A DNA stretch of 64,000 bases, from NCBI GenBank assembly GCA_011523685.1, contig WTGG01000023.1:124001-188000 (forward strand). The letters are read 5' to 3'. The first letter of the stretch is position 1. Every line of letters begins with the position of its first letter. This DNA is from Coxiellaceae bacterium. GTDB lineage: Bacteria; Pseudomonadota; Gammaproteobacteria; Coxiellales; Coxiellaceae. Shown here one piece after another: positions 8,777 to 19,198 of the stretch. Both the position numbers and the translations under genes were made by a program. The notes under the pieces were generated by a model. That model did no database searches. It had not been told where the DNA came from and saw only the letters and a list, made by a program, of their open reading frames with translations.

Positions 8777-10846
8777 TTAGGTAGATAAATTGGAAATATC
8801 TGCTACTTGAAGGAATAACTCTTTTAATTGAGAAAGTAGTTGTAAACGATTAGTTCTTATAGTGGTGTCTTCATCCATTACCATGACATTTTCAAAGAAA
8901 TTATCCACAGGTGTTGCGAGGCCCGCTAATTGCGTGAGTGCTGCTGTGTAATCTGAATTTGCTAAAAGAGGTGCAATAGTATTTTTTTGTTGTTCAATAG
9001 CTCCGGCTAGTGCTTGCTCTGCTGGTTCGCTGAGTAGTGCATTATTGAAACTGGATTTTTTGTTGGATGTGGTTTGTTTTTTGAGTAAGTTATTCACACG
9101 TTTATTAGCCTGAGAGAGTATTGAGGCTTCGGGTAACGTTTGAAAATATTCAACGGCCTTTATGCGTAAGTGAAAATCTTGTGGGCATGTAATGTGATTA
9201 GCTGACACAGCCGAAAATAAGAGAGCATTAAGTCCTTGGTCTTGATACCAAGCTTTTAATCGCATCATAATAAAATCAAAGGCTTGTGCAACCACTGCTG
9301 TATTAGGGAGGTTATCATAACCTTTGACTGCTTTTTCAATAGCAGCCAATAGGTCAATAGGGTAGCCGCCCTCTATAATGATTCGGAGTACACCTAGTGC
9401 CGCACGACGCAAAGCATAGGGGTCTTTATCACCTGTAGGGATTTGATTGATACCTAGAATGCCTACAATAGTATCTAAACGATCTGCGATAGCTAAGGTA
9501 GCACCTTCATTTGTAGAAGGTAAGGCGTCTTTTGCAAAGCGTGGTTGGTAGTGTTCTTGAATAGCGGTAGCACAGAGCGGGTCTTCGCCGTCATGCTGGG
9601 CATAATAGTTTCCCATTGTCCCTTGTAAGCTTGGGAATTCGACAACCATTTCAGAGACTAAATCACATTTGCATAGTTGAGCAGCACGTTTAGTGATTGC
9701 TGAGTCGGCTTGCGTGTTTTTTGAGAGTGAGGTAATGAGCTTAGAAACCCGTGATACCTTGTCTTTTAATGTGCCCAGCTTCTCTTGAAAGATAACATGG
9801 TCGAGTTGTTTAGTTCGGCTATGTAATGTTTTCTGGAGGTCATTATTGTAAAAAAACATGGCATCGCTGAGGCGGGCATTAATCACGCGCTCATTACCTC
9901 GAATAATTATTTCAGGAGATGAGCTTTCGATGTTACTCACTAATAAAAAGTGAGGTAATAATTCCTGTTGTTTATTCTCCATAGCAAAGCATTTTTGATG
10001 GGATTGCATCGAAGTGATTAGCACTTCTTTAGGGAGTTGAAGAAATTCAGGCTTGAACTCACCTTTTAGTGTGATGGGCCATTCCACTAAAGCGGTGACT
10101 TCGTCGAGCAGCTGGTCATCTAGTATGGTTTGGACTTGGTCCGTATTATAACGATTTATTTGTTTTAAAATGGTTTTCTTGCGGTCTTCAAAGTTGGCAA
10201 TCACTGAGCCTTGTGCATAGAGTTGAGTGCAGTAATCTTTAGGTTCATTGATGCGAAGGGGTTTTGGGTAATGGAAGCGATGCCCCCGAGTTTCATTAGT
10301 CGTTGTGTGGTTAAACAGCGTGGTTGGAATTACGGTTTTGCCAAATAGCATGAGCACCCAGTGAACAGGCCTGATAAAGCTAACGGTATTATTTCCCCAA
10401 TGCATTGGTTTGACGAGAGTAAGTCGTGCAACGGCGTCTTTAACTATCGTGGGTAGAATATCTAATGTGTTTTTTCCAGCTTGCTCGATAGTTGCACCAA
10501 TTCGTTTTCCTTTGTCTGTATCTATAATATCTAGCTGGTCAGCACTAATGCCGCAAGCACTAGCAAAGCCCATACAGGCCATTGTTGGTATTCCTTCTTT
10601 ATCATAAGCATGCTCAATGCTAGGCCCGAGTCGCTGAATGTTTTCAGTCACTTGCTTTTCTGCAATGTGCTTAATGAGTACAGCTATTCGTCTCGGTGTA
10701 GCAAACACGTTTGCTTCAGAAAAATCAATGCGAGAGTCAGTTAATAGCTGCGTTATTTTTTCTTTCAGTTGTTTTGCAAGTGGGAGTTGTGAATGCTGAG
10801 GGAGCTCTTCACAGCCGAGCTCAAGTAAAAAATCTTGATTACTCAT
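8777..10846 (-). CDS. glyS: Glycyl-tRNA synthetase beta subunit
   Basis: Beta chain of the alpha2beta2 bacterial glycyl-tRNA synthetase, involved in tRNA(Gly) recognition and binding. It has 689 residues, the same as E. coli GlyS. The N terminus [16 protein letters not shown], the internal GHRFHYP and the ADRLDTIVG / [16 protein letters not shown] segments are family hallmarks. The start overlaps the end of glyQ by 8 bases, giving coupled synthesis of the two subunits. A chance DnaA-box sequence lies in the coding region at 8901-8909. Confidence 0.97.
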   Translation of the reverse strand: MSNQDFLLELGCEELPQHSQLPLAKQLKEKITQLLTDSRIDFSEANVFATPRRIAVLIKHIAEKQVTENIQRLGPSIEHAYDKEGIPTMACMGFASACGISADQLDIIDTDKGKRIGATIEQAGKNTLDILPTIVKDAVARLTLVKPMHWGNNTVSFIRPVHWVLMLFGKTVIPTTLFNHTTTNETRGHRFHYPKPLRINEPKDYCTQLYAQGSVIANFEDRKKTILKQINRYNTDQVQTILDDQLLDEVTALVEWPITLKGEFKPEFLQLPKEVLITSMQSHQKCFAMENKQQELLPHFLLVSNIESSSPEIIIRGNERVINARLSDAMFFYNNDLQKTLHSRTKQLDHVIFQEKLGTLKDKVSRVSKLITSLSKNTQADSAITKRAAQLCKCDLVSEMVVEFPSLQGTMGNYYAQHDGEDPLCATAIQEHYQPRFAKDALPSTNEGATLAIADRLDTIVGILGINQIPTGDKDPYALRRAALGVLRIIIEGGYPIDLLAAIEKAVKGYDNLPNTAVVAQAFDFIMMRLKAWYQDQGLNALLFSAVSANHITCPQDFHLRIKAVEYFQTLPEASILSQANKRVNNLLKKQTTSNKKSSFNNALLSEPAEQALAGAIEQQKNTIAPLLANSDYTAALTQLAGLATPVDNFFENVMVMDEDTTIRTNRLQLLSQLKELFLQVADISNLST

Positions 10847-11747
10847 GAGTGGTTACCTCTGGTGTCTTTTTGAGTAGTGGGAAACCCATAGCTTCTCTTG
10901 TTTCGTAATAGTGTTTAGCAACGGCTTGTGCTAATTTTCTAACGCGTAAGATATAGCGTTGTCGTTCTGTGACTGAAATAGCTTGTCGTGCATCGAGTAG
11001 ATTAAATGTATGGGATGCTTTAAGTACCATCTCATAAGCAGGTAGCGGCAACCCTGCGCTAACCAGTTTTTGTGCTTGAGTTTCGTATTGACTGAATGCA
11101 GTTAATAGCTCTTCAATGGGTGCATGTTCAAAGTTATAGCCGGACATTTCAACTTCATTTTGATGGAAAATATCGCGGTAGGTGATAGGACCCCCCGGGG
11201 TTTCAGTCCAAATTAAATCATACACACTATCAACGTTTTGAAGGAATAATGCCATGCGCTCTAAACCGTAGGTAAGTTCTCCTAATACGGGTCTGCATTC
11301 CAATCCTCCGACTTGTTGGAAGTAGGTGAATTGTGATATTTCCATACCATTTTGCCAAACTTCCCAACCTAGACCCCAGGCTCCTAAAGTGGGGGATTCC
11401 CAGTTATCTTCAACAAAGCGAATATCATTTTTGAGCACATTAATGCCAAGAGCTTTAAGTGAGCCTAGGTAGAGCTCTTGAAGGTTATCAGGAGAGGGTT
11501 TTAATGCGACTTGAAATTGATAATAGTGTTGCAGACGATTAGGGTTCTCGCCATACCGTCCGTCTGTTGGTCGACGAGAGGGTTGTACATAGGCACTGTG
11601 CCATGGTTCAGGCCCGATTGCTCGTAGAAATGTTGCAGGATGAAAAGTTCCGGCGCCAACTTCCATATCCAGTGGTTGCACAATGGCACATCCTTGTTCT
11701 GCCCAGTAGTTTTGAAGAGTCAGTATTATATTTTGAAAAGTAATCAT
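10839..11747 (-). CDS. glyQ: Glycyl-tRNA synthetase alpha subunit
   Basis: Catalytic alpha chain of glycyl-tRNA synthetase, 302 residues (E. coli GlyQ 303). It is recognised by the opening [18 protein letters not shown], by [13 protein letters not shown] and [19 protein letters not shown], and by the [11 protein letters not shown] segment. It makes glycyl-adenylate and charges tRNA(Gly) together with GlyS, which overlaps its 3' end. The upstream neighbour is the com1-like gene on the same strand, separated by a GC-rich terminator-like hairpin, so glyQS probably has its own promoter. Confidence 0.97.
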   Translation of the reverse strand: MITFQNIILTLQNYWAEQGCAIVQPLDMEVGAGTFHPATFLRAIGPEPWHSAYVQPSRRPTDGRYGENPNRLQHYYQFQVALKPSPDNLQELYLGSLKALGINVLKNDIRFVEDNWESPTLGAWGLGWEVWQNGMEISQFTYFQQVGGLECRPVLGELTYGLERMALFLQNVDSVYDLIWTETPGGPITYRDIFHQNEVEMSGYNFEHAPIEELLTAFSQYETQAQKLVSAGLPLPAYEMVLKASHTFNLLDARQAISVTERQRYILRVRKLAQAVAKHYYETREAMGFPLLKKTPEVTTHE

Positions 11748-11776
11748 AATTATGCATTGTGTGGAAGGTTAAATTG

Positions 11777-11798
11777 CCCCCCAACTGATGTTGGGGGG
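11777..11798 (-). terminator. GC-rich hairpin after the com1-like gene
   Basis: A perfect 9-bp stem (CCCCCCAAC / GTTGGGGGG) with a TGAT loop lies directly after the stop of the com1-like gene and before glyQ. On the minus strand it is followed by CAATTTAA, so the U tract is weak. It probably ends or attenuates com1 transcription; partial read-through into glyQ is possible. Confidence 0.72.
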
Positions 11799-11805
11799 TG
11801 GTTGC

Positions 11806-12615
11806 TTATTGTAATTGGCTAAAGAGTTTCAGTAAATTATCTTTTGATGTTGCACCTGGAACGAATGTAAATTTGGTGAGCTTTCCATTAGCTAGTACAA
11901 AAGAAGGTGTACCTTTTATACCCATTTGTTTTGCAACCTTGAAATTATTTTTGAGTTCTTGATCAATTGCGGGTGATGACATAGCTTGTTTGAGTTTGGC
12001 AGGATCAATTTTAAGTTGTGTTGCTATAGCAAGTATTTTCTCTTTACTCGCTGGCCCATCAATTTCTAATAGTTGCTTATGAAACTCATCAAATGATTGA
12101 GGTGCAATTTGATAGACTGCTAGAGAGGCTTTAGCTGCGTATTCAGAGTTATCACCAAAGATTGGAAGCTCTTTTAATATGAGTTTTGTGTTAGTGTTTG
12201 CTGATAATAATTCCGTTATGGTGGAGTTCATATCTTTGCAGTGTCCACACTGATAATCATAAAATTCGACAATAATATTGGAGCCTTTTGGATTACCAAG
12301 AACAGGCGACATTTTTTGGTTAAAAAGAGTCTCTTTATTGTTCTTAATAGCAGTCATTGCGGTGTCTTTTTCTGCTTGTGCTTGTTTTTGTTGTAGGATT
12401 TCCCCTGCTTCAATTAAGATTTCTGGGTTTTTTAAAAGATAGTTTTTAATGAGTGAGTTAACTTGTTCGATTTGTTGCGCAGACAGTGAGTCATTTGGAG
12501 CAGACACTAAGTCATTAGTATTAGCTGTGTTCTTCGCACTGTCCGCAGTTAAAGGTGCCCATGGTATCAAGATTGTGAATAAAGCGGCGACTAATGTCAT
12601 GTGTTTTCTGTTCAT
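11806..12615 (-). CDS. Periplasmic DsbA-family thiol oxidoreductase, Com1-like
   Basis: A 269-residue exported protein. Residues 1-24 form a signal peptide (basic start, hydrophobic AALFTILIPWAP, cleavage near LTADSA). Residues ~45-100 are a charged helical region. The thioredoxin/DsbA fold then carries the redox motif CGHC at about 123-126 and the cis-Pro segment GTPSF near the end. The order (signal, helical N-terminal region, thioredoxin fold) matches the Com1 outer-membrane/periplasmic protein of Coxiella and the related DsbA2-type proteins of Legionella, which act in disulfide exchange in the envelope. Assignment to Com1 is by resemblance from memory. It has no DsbB partner nearby. Confidence 0.87.
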   Translation of the reverse strand: MNRKHMTLVAALFTILIPWAPLTADSAKNTANTNDLVSAPNDSLSAQQIEQVNSLIKNYLLKNPEILIEAGEILQQKQAQAEKDTAMTAIKNNKETLFNQKMSPVLGNPKGSNIIVEFYDYQCGHCKDMNSTITELLSANTNTKLILKELPIFGDNSEYAAKASLAVYQIAPQSFDEFHKQLLEIDGPASKEKILAIATQLKIDPAKLKQAMSSPAIDQELKNNFKVAKQMGIKGTPSFVLANGKLTKFTFVPGATSKDNLLKLFSQLQ

Positions 12616-12755
12616 AATAATCCTTATTGGTGTAGGGCTAATGTCATTGATTGAGCAACCCTAGAATTAAACCTGCAAAGCAGTCTACCTGATTTTTTTA
12701 ACAGAAACTATGTTATCGCTGTGATAGAGGCTGCTCGATAAGCCATGCGATTGGC

Positions 12756-13610
12756 TTAGGCGGCTTGTTGGATATGTGCCTTAAGCTTATTGAGAGCACT
12801 TTTTTCTAATTGGCGAATGCGCTCAGCAGAAACATCATATTCATCGGCAAGTTCATGTAAGGTGGCTTTTTGTTCACTGAGCCAGCGTCTTACTAAGATA
12901 TCTCGGCTGCGGTGATCTAATTGGTGGATTGCCGTTTTTAAATGATCTTCTTGTTTTAAGGCCCAGTCTTGTTGAGTCAGTAGTCGTTCTGGGTTGGTGC
13001 TGTGGTCTTCTAATGTAAAGGCCGGTGAAGTGAAGTCGGTTTCATCTTCGGTGTTTGATTCAAAGGCGACATCGTGTGCATTGAGTCGCTGTTCCATTTT
13101 TGTCACGTCACTAGCAGAAACATTGAGTTGTTCAGCGATCGTATTCACTTCAGATTGACTAAACCAACCACGCTGCTTTGCAGATTTACGCAGATTAAAG
13201 AAGAGTTTGCGCTGTGCTTTGGTAGTCGCTACTTTCACAATTCGCCAGTTACGTAAGATAAACTCGTGTATTTCTGCTCGAATCCAGTGGATTGCAAAGG
13301 ACACTAGGCGTACACCCACAGTCGGGTCGAAACGTTTAACGGCTTTCATTAATCCAATACTACCTTCTTGGATCAGGTCTGCTTGTTGGAGACCGTAGCC
13401 ATCATAGCCACGAGCCATTTTTACGACTAAGCGTAAGTGTGACATAACGAGTTTACGAGCAGCTTCAAGATTTCCTGTTTTTTGAAGTTGTTCTGCGAGT
13501 TCTTGCTCTTCTTCTGCACTTAATAATGGAATTTGATTCACCCAGTTAATGTAGGCACATAGACTGCCAACAGAGAGTGATTTTTCAAAAGTCATTAACG
13601 CATTATTCAT
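12756..13610 (-). CDS. rpoH: RNA polymerase sigma-32 (heat-shock sigma factor)
   Basis: Directs RNA polymerase to heat-shock promoters. Region 2 shows DLIQEGSIGLMKAVKRFDP and VRLVSFAIHWIRAEIHEFIL; the RpoH box QRKLFFNLRK, diagnostic of sigma-32, follows; region 4 ends in a helix-turn-helix (ATLHELADEYDVSAERIRQLE). With the ATG chosen here it has 284 residues, equal to E. coli RpoH. The frame also opens at a TTG 33 bases upstream, which falls inside the likely promoter/leader region. The ftsY-ftsE-ftsX-rpoH order is conserved in gammaproteobacteria. A good sigma-70 promoter lies upstream. Confidence 0.97.
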   Translation of the reverse strand: MNNALMTFEKSLSVGSLCAYINWVNQIPLLSAEEEQELAEQLQKTGNLEAARKLVMSHLRLVVKMARGYDGYGLQQADLIQEGSIGLMKAVKRFDPTVGVRLVSFAIHWIRAEIHEFILRNWRIVKVATTKAQRKLFFNLRKSAKQRGWFSQSEVNTIAEQLNVSASDVTKMEQRLNAHDVAFESNTEDETDFTSPAFTLEDHSTNPERLLTQQDWALKQEDHLKTAIHQLDHRSRDILVRRWLSEQKATLHELADEYDVSAERIRQLEKSALNKLKAHIQQAA

Positions 13611-13644
13611 ATAAATATCAAAGTTAGTGTAAATTGCGGACAAA

Positions 13645-13674
13645 TTATAACACTATCCGTCACTAATCGCCAAT
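13645..13674 (-). promoter_or_regulatory. sigma-70 promoter of rpoH
   Basis: On the minus strand TTGGCG and a perfect TATAAT are separated by 18 bases, and the -10 ends about 35 bases before the rpoH ATG. This gives rpoH its own promoter in addition to any read-through from ftsX. Confidence 0.72.
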
Positions 13675-13724
13675 ATTTTAGCGGTCCTTGGGGTGTTGTG
13701 GGTGTAAGGCTTAATGCATTGTAT

Positions 13725-14678
13725 TTATTGAACTTTTAGGTGCTGTTTGGCGGCTAATCGGGCCCCAAGCCAGCCAAGGCCAGCTCCCGATAAGATAATA
13801 GTTATGCTTGTGGTTAGGGGGATATGCGTTGTTAGTAGGGTTGATTGATAGCTGTGGGCTAGGGCAGAGGCCGGACCTTTTATGTAAAGCATTGAAAGTT
13901 CCATAATCATTAGAGCTAACAGGCCGCCACATAACCCTAGTGCTGCCCCCCTGTATAATAGTGGTCGTCTGATCATTGCTCGAGAAGCGCCAAATAAATG
14001 CTGGATTTGACTTTCGCGTTGATACATTTGTGCTGCCATGCGAATCGTATTGCCAACAATTAAAATGACAGCAAGATAGAACAAGACAGTGAGAATCTTT
14101 GTCACTCGATTCCCTATCGTTATGAGCTGGTGGAGTCGAAAGACCCATTGGGTGTCTAGTTGTGCCAGAGACACACCGGGTAGTTGTTGTAATTGTGATT
14201 GTAAGGCTTTGAGTGCATTTGGGCTTTGTTGTGAAGTTTTAGGTATCACTTCAATGATGGCAGGTAGGGGGTTTTTAGGAAGCTCATTGAGCACAGAGGT
14301 GAGGTGAGTTTGTTCCCCAAAAGTTTTTAGTCCCTCTTTAGAGGAAATAAAGGTGGTTTTTTTAACTTGTTGGTATCGGTTAATGGTTTGTATGAGTGAT
14401 AGGCTATCTTGTTGTGATGTGTTAGGGGATAAATACAATGAGAGAGTAGGCTGTGTGTGAAATTGTTGCGTCATTGTTTGTATATTGCTTAAGAACAGTT
14501 GTAGCCCTGATGGTAGGGCAATAGCGATACCTATAATGATAATGGCTATTAAATTAGAAAGGGGACGTTTAGTAATAGAGCCAATGCAGGAAAACAATGC
14601 TCGACCGTGTTCGGTTAGCCATTGTTGAAGAGGAGAGAGCTGTACCGATCGGCCAGCTTGGGTATTAGGCGATTTCAT
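13725..14678 (-). CDS. ftsX: Cell-division ABC transporter permease FtsX
   Basis: Inner-membrane partner of FtsE in the divisome, which controls periplasmic peptidoglycan hydrolases. It has 317 residues, with a first membrane helix at about 40-62 (PLSNLIAIIIIGIAIALPSG), a periplasmic loop of ~110 residues, then three more helices at about 185-205, 235-260 and 285-305, which is the usual FtsX topology. The start overlaps the end of ftsE by 14 bases, so the pair is coupled. The long N-terminal cytoplasmic tail (~38 residues) is normal for gammaproteobacterial FtsX. Confidence 0.95.
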   Translation of the reverse strand: MKSPNTQAGRSVQLSPLQQWLTEHGRALFSCIGSITKRPLSNLIAIIIIGIAIALPSGLQLFLSNIQTMTQQFHTQPTLSLYLSPNTSQQDSLSLIQTINRYQQVKKTTFISSKEGLKTFGEQTHLTSVLNELPKNPLPAIIEVIPKTSQQSPNALKALQSQLQQLPGVSLAQLDTQWVFRLHQLITIGNRVTKILTVLFYLAVILIVGNTIRMAAQMYQRESQIQHLFGASRAMIRRPLLYRGAALGLCGGLLALMIMELSMLYIKGPASALAHSYQSTLLTTHIPLTTSITIILSGAGLGWLGARLAAKQHLKVQ

Positions 14679-15339
14679 GTGCCTGTTCCTTAGTTAATAA
14701 TTGGCCTTGTTGTAAAGTGATAATACGTTGGTTCATAGTGGCAATCAGTGAAAGATCATGGGTTGCTACCAAAACAGTGACTCCAATGGCATTAAATGCA
14801 GCGAAGAGTGACATGATATCGCGGGATAATTCTGGGTCTAAATTTCCAGTTGGTTCATCGGCTAGTAAGATGGAAGGGCGATGAATCACGGCCCGTGCAA
14901 TGCCGACACGTTGTTGTTCTCCGAGGGAGAGCTCTTCGGGAAATACATGCTCTTTATTTTCGAGATTCACTTTTTCCAGGACAGCACGAACGCGCCGTTT
15001 GATTTCTACCATGCGATAACCAGATATAAAGAGAGGTAGAGCAATATTTTCAAAAATGGTTCTATGAGGGATTAATTGAGGATCTTGAAATATCATACCA
15101 ATATCTCGACGTAGTGTGGCAATGTGTCGAGGGTTGAGTCGATGACAGAGACGGTTATGAATGAATATTTGTCCGGCACTGGGTTGCTCGGTCATGAGTA
15201 GTAGTTTAAGCAGTGTGGACTTTCCTGCTCCTGAATGGCCTGTTAGAAAAGCCATTTCTCCTTTTTGAAGTTCAAAGCTGATGTTTCTTAAAGCATGATG
15301 ACGCGGGTAAGATTTACTAACTTTGACAAGGCGAATCAT
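14665..15339 (-). CDS. ftsE: Cell-division ATP-binding protein FtsE
   Basis: ATPase of the FtsEX complex at the division septum. It has 224 residues with Walker A GHSGAGKSTLLK (about residue 36), Q loop MIFQDPQLI, ABC signature LSLGEQQRVGIARA and Walker B ILLADEPTGNLD. This is close to the family length of 222. It lies between ftsY and ftsX in the conserved order and overlaps ftsX. Confidence 0.97.
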   Translation of the reverse strand: MIRLVKVSKSYPRHHALRNISFELQKGEMAFLTGHSGAGKSTLLKLLLMTEQPSAGQIFIHNRLCHRLNPRHIATLRRDIGMIFQDPQLIPHRTIFENIALPLFISGYRMVEIKRRVRAVLEKVNLENKEHVFPEELSLGEQQRVGIARAVIHRPSILLADEPTGNLDPELSRDIMSLFAAFNAIGVTVLVATHDLSLIATMNQRIITLQQGQLLTKEQAHEIA

Positions 15340-15403
15340 ATGATCAGGTATCCTATATGATCAAAACAAGGTCTATTTAACGATCGAACTCAGAATAAAA
15401 GGT

Positions 15404-16381
15404 TTATTCAGGTTTTGCAAATAGGGCGTCTACAAATTCATCAGGATCAAAGGGTTGTAGATCATCGATCCCTTCACCGACACCGATAAATCGAATCGGT
15501 ATTCCACACTGTTCTGCTAGTGCAAAAAGAATGCCACCTTTAGCGGTGCCATCGAGTTTCGTAATACACAGTCCAGTGACACCAATAGCTTCATGAAATT
15601 GTTTGCATTGCATTAAAGCATTTTGTCCAATCCCTGCATCGATGACTAGTAAGGTTTCATGGGGTGAATCGGGTTGTTGCTTACTCATGACACGTTTTAC
15701 TTTTGCGAGTTCCTGCATGAGATGATCTTGCGTATGTAATCTTCCTGCCGTGTCTGCTAATAAGAGGTTAATGTCTTTAGCTTGTGCGGACGCCATGGCA
15801 TCAAATATGACAGAAGCACTGTCAGCACCTTGGTGTTGTGCAATGACAGGCGCTTGATTAGCTTCTCCCCATGATTGGAGTTGTTCGATGGCTGCTGCGC
15901 GGAAGGTGTCACCTGCTGCAAGCATGACTGAGTGGCCTTGTTGTTGGTAGTAGTGTGCGAGCTTAGCGATACTGGTTGTTTTTCCTGCTCCATTAATACC
16001 AACCATTAACACCGAGAAGGGTGTCTGGTTTAGTGTTAATGGTTGTGCAAGAGGAGTGAGCTTAGCTTTAAGGCAGGTTTTCAGTGCGTTAAATAAGGCG
16101 TCACTATCTTGTAAGGCTTTGCGAGAGAGTTGATCTTTTATTTCTTGAAGCACAGCGTCAGTGGTATCTATTCCTACGTCGGTGAGCAATAGAGCAGTTT
16201 CTAACTCTTCTAGGATGCTTTCATCAATGACTTTTTTACCTAAGAAAAAATTACCTAGATGGCTGTTGAGTGTTTTACGAGTTTTACTCAGGCCACCACC
16301 GAGTTTTTTAAACCAAGGTTGTTGTGTTGATGGGCCATTATTATTCGAAGATGAGGAAGCGTTTTTCTTGAATTTGAACAT
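15404..16381 (-). CDS. ftsY: Signal recognition particle receptor FtsY
   Basis: GTPase that docks SRP-ribosome complexes to the membrane for co-translational insertion. The 325 residues comprise a short basic N terminus, the N domain, and the G domain with GINGAGKTTSIAKL, DTFRAAAIEQL, DTAGRLHTQ and TKLDGTAKGG. It lacks the long acidic A domain that brings E. coli FtsY to 497 residues, as in many other bacteria. It is first in the ftsYEX-rpoH block and divergent from the M16 protease pair. Confidence 0.97.
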   Translation of the reverse strand: MFKFKKNASSSSNNNGPSTQQPWFKKLGGGLSKTRKTLNSHLGNFFLGKKVIDESILEELETALLLTDVGIDTTDAVLQEIKDQLSRKALQDSDALFNALKTCLKAKLTPLAQPLTLNQTPFSVLMVGINGAGKTTSIAKLAHYYQQQGHSVMLAAGDTFRAAAIEQLQSWGEANQAPVIAQHQGADSASVIFDAMASAQAKDINLLLADTAGRLHTQDHLMQELAKVKRVMSKQQPDSPHETLLVIDAGIGQNALMQCKQFHEAIGVTGLCITKLDGTAKGGILFALAEQCGIPIRFIGVGEGIDDLQPFDPDEFVDALFAKPE

Positions 16382-16490
16382 AAATTAACCTATCTGGATC
16401 GGGTAGTAATTTACCATAAAAAGATTACAATGAGTTTTGCTATGTGTCGCGAATATAGCATTGATCGTCTTTCAGCCACAAGGAATAATC

Positions 16491-17858
16491 ATGTTGCGTT
16501 TTCTCTGGTATTTATTACTCACTAGTGTTGTTTCACAAGCGCTGGCTGCGCCAGAAGTCCATGAGTTACAACTCAAAAATGGCTTCAAAGTATTAGTGGT
16601 GGAAAATCATCAATCTCCTGTGGTGTATACCTCGATATGGTATCGAGTCGGTAGTAGTGATGAGCCAAATGGTCTTACGGGAATTTCACACATGCTTGAG
16701 CATATGATGTTCAAAGGGACAAAAAAATTTCCAGACGGCGTCTTTAAACAGCGTATTGCTGAATTAGGTGGTCAGCAAAATGCGATGACCTCTGATGACT
16801 TTACAGCCTACTATCAATTATTACCTGCAGATGCGTTATCGACTGCGATGCGATTAGAGGCAGATCGCATGCAGTATCTAGCCCCGACTGAGTCTGGTTT
16901 TAAGAAAGAACATGCGGTGGTAATGGAAGAACGTCACATGCGAGTAGATGATAACCCACAAGGGTTAACGTGGTTACATTTTAATGCCGCTGCATTTTTA
17001 AATAGTCCCTACCATCAGCCTACTATTGGATGGTTACCGGATATTAAGCAATATACATTACATGATGTTATGGATTGGTATCATCGTTGGTATGCACCAA
17101 ACAATGCTGAGATGATTGTTATCGGAGATGTTAAACCATCAGAGGTGTTTAAACAGGCTCAGCAATACTTTGCTAGCATCCCTAAAAAAACCTTACCGGT
17201 AGCTAAACATAAAACAGAAGTTCCTTCATATGGACTGCGACAAGTATCTGTGAAGCGTCCAGCGCAATTACCTTGGATTGTGATGGGATACAACGTGCCA
17301 ACCTTAGCGCAGTTATCCAAAAATGATCAATGGCAAGCCTATGCATTATACTTGGCAGCTGCACTTTTGTCGGAAGATAATAGTGGTCGCTTGGCACAAC
17401 ATTTAGTTCGTCAAAGAGCATTAGCTGCTGATGCTTCCGCTTGGTATAGCCTAACCAATCGTTATCATTCACTATGGGTTGTTGAGGCAACGCCAGCAAA
17501 AGGGCAAAGCATTAATTCTCTTCAAAAAGGACTATTGGATGAGGTTCATTTACTACAATCAAAATTAGTCTCTGCGAGCGAATTGGCTCGTATTAAGCAA
17601 CAGGTGATAGCAGCGAATACGTTTTCAAAAAATTCTTTGGAGGATGAAGCCATGATGCTTGGTGAGGCTCAAATGTCAGGCGTCTCATGGCAAGAAGTCG
17701 AAGCCTTTAATCAACGTATACAATCTGTGACATCAGCTCAAATTCAGCAAGTTGCTCAGCGTTATTTTCAAACATCACAACTAACTATCGCAAAGTTACA
17801 ACCGGATCATTCTGTAAAAGCGCCGAAGTCGTCTTTTGAAGCAGGAGGTTTGTCATGA
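16491..17858 (+). CDS. Zinc-dependent M16 peptidase, catalytic subunit
   Basis: Exported insulinase-family peptidase of 455 residues. A signal peptide covers residues 1-19 (LRFLWYLLLTSVVSQALA). The inverted zinc motif HxxEH is intact at about 67-71 (HMLEH), and the third ligand region VVMEERHMR lies downstream. The start is the ATG after AAGGAATAATC; an in-frame TTG 54 bases upstream would hide the signal peptide. The next gene is a second M16 protein without the zinc motif, and the two start/stop codons overlap (ATGA), which is the usual arrangement for a heterodimeric periplasmic peptidase. The M16-M16-rsmD order next to a divergent ftsY is common in gammaproteobacteria. Confidence 0.93.
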   Translation: MLRFLWYLLLTSVVSQALAAPEVHELQLKNGFKVLVVENHQSPVVYTSIWYRVGSSDEPNGLTGISHMLEHMMFKGTKKFPDGVFKQRIAELGGQQNAMTSDDFTAYYQLLPADALSTAMRLEADRMQYLAPTESGFKKEHAVVMEERHMRVDDNPQGLTWLHFNAAAFLNSPYHQPTIGWLPDIKQYTLHDVMDWYHRWYAPNNAEMIVIGDVKPSEVFKQAQQYFASIPKKTLPVAKHKTEVPSYGLRQVSVKRPAQLPWIVMGYNVPTLAQLSKNDQWQAYALYLAAALLSEDNSGRLAQHLVRQRALAADASAWYSLTNRYHSLWVVEATPAKGQSINSLQKGLLDEVHLLQSKLVSASELARIKQQVIAANTFSKNSLEDEAMMLGEAQMSGVSWQEVEAFNQRIQSVTSAQIQQVAQRYFQTSQLTIAKLQPDHSVKAPKSSFEAGGLS

Positions 17859-19198
17859 AAATAATACGTGTTATAGCTCAATGTATGATGTTCTTATGTT
17901 GTTATTTTTTCTATTTTAATAGTGCTCAGGCTTCTTCTCATTCTATGCCGCGCATTCAAACATGGACAACATCACAGGGTGTTCCTGTATATTTTGTACG
18001 ACGAACACGTCAACCCATGTTAGATATTAATCTAGTCTTTAATGCTGGTTCTTCTCGAGATCCTCAAGCGCAGTATGGTTTAAGTCAAATAACAGCGTCG
18101 TTATTAAATCAAGGTACAACAAAGTTATCAGTGGATGAGATTGCTGAGCAGTTTGGTCAATATGGTAGTCTATTCGAAGCTGAATCAACACAAGATTGGT
18201 TGGCTGTGCATTTGAGAAGTCTAACTCAACCGCAGGCGTTAACTGCATCAGTGAAGTTGTTGAATCAACTCATGACACAATCTACTTTTAGTCAACAAGC
18301 TCTTGATAGAAAAAAATTACAGACCCAGACTGCACTGAAGTATGTACAACAAAATCCATCAAAACTAGCACAAAAGATTTTTTTAAATGAGCTCTATGGC
18401 TCTGGTCCTTATGGCCATATCACGCTGGGTACAACAAAGGGTCTTGATGCGATCACAAAAGTTGCAGTGCAATCGTTCTATCAGCGTTATTGTGTTTTAA
18501 AGAATGCGCAAATTGTTATGGTGGGTGATTTATCGTTACAGCAAGCAAAGGCATTATCGGAAAAGTTACTGGCTGGATTGCCTCAAGGTCATCCTGCACC
18601 AGTATTATCACCCCCGGCGTCCCCTCAAAAACGTAGTTTGCATGTATCATTTCATTCCCAACAAGCAACCATCATTCTCGGTTACCTGGGTATTACTCGT
18701 GAAAATCCAGAATATTTTGCTTTATTGGTCGGAAACCATATGCTCGGTGGGATACCATTGAGCTCTGAGTTGTTTAATGTGATTCGCAATCAATATGGCT
18801 TAGCATACACTGTGATGAGTGCTTTAAATCCATTACAACAGCCTGGACCATGGTTTGTGTTTATGCAAACGCAAGCGAGCCAATCACAACAGGCCGTTCA
18901 ATACGTTGAAAGTATTATTGAGTCAATGAAGACACAGCCTATATCAGAAGAGCAGCTTAAACTGGTTAAGGCTAACTTAGTGGGTTCTTTTCCGATTGCT
19001 ATCGCCACGAATGAGGGGTTGCTTGAAGTGATGACACGCATTGCATTTTATCATCGACCTTTAGATTATATGTCAACGTTTAAAGATCATGTTAATGCAG
19101 TATCTGCCGATGATATTCATCGAGCTTTTCAGAAAGTACTCAATCACCAAACGCCTATTATTGTGACAGTAGGTCCGGATAACGATCATGCCTCGTGA
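17855..19198 (+). CDS. M16-family protein lacking the zinc site (partner subunit)
   Basis: Exported 447-residue M16-like protein with a signal peptide in residues 1-26 (MFLCCYFFYFNSAQAS). The place of the HxxEH motif reads YGLSQITASLLNQGT, so zinc ligands are missing and it should be non-catalytic, acting as the substrate-clamp half of a heterodimer with the preceding peptidase. The C-terminal M16 domain with YGLAYTVMSAL is intact. Its ATG overlaps the preceding stop, and its own end overlaps rsmD by 11 bases. Confidence 0.9.
   Translation: MKIIRVIAQCMMFLCCYFFYFNSAQASSHSMPRIQTWTTSQGVPVYFVRRTRQPMLDINLVFNAGSSRDPQAQYGLSQITASLLNQGTTKLSVDEIAEQFGQYGSLFEAESTQDWLAVHLRSLTQPQALTASVKLLNQLMTQSTFSQQALDRKKLQTQTALKYVQQNPSKLAQKIFLNELYGSGPYGHITLGTTKGLDAITKVAVQSFYQRYCVLKNAQIVMVGDLSLQQAKALSEKLLAGLPQGHPAPVLSPPASPQKRSLHVSFHSQQATIILGYLGITRENPEYFALLVGNHMLGGIPLSSELFNVIRNQYGLAYTVMSALNPLQQPGPWFVFMQTQASQSQQAVQYVESIIESMKTQPISEEQLKLVKANLVGSFPIAIATNEGLLEVMTRIAFYHRPLDYMSTFKDHVNAVSADDIHRAFQKVLNHQTPIIVTVGPDNDHAS

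Noticed and set aside
8901-8909. Perfect DnaA box sequence in glyS
   Set aside because: Single copy in a coding region with no other origin features; chance is likely.
13711-14148. 145-residue minus-strand frame inside ftsX
   Set aside because: Out-of-frame shadow of ftsX with unnatural composition.
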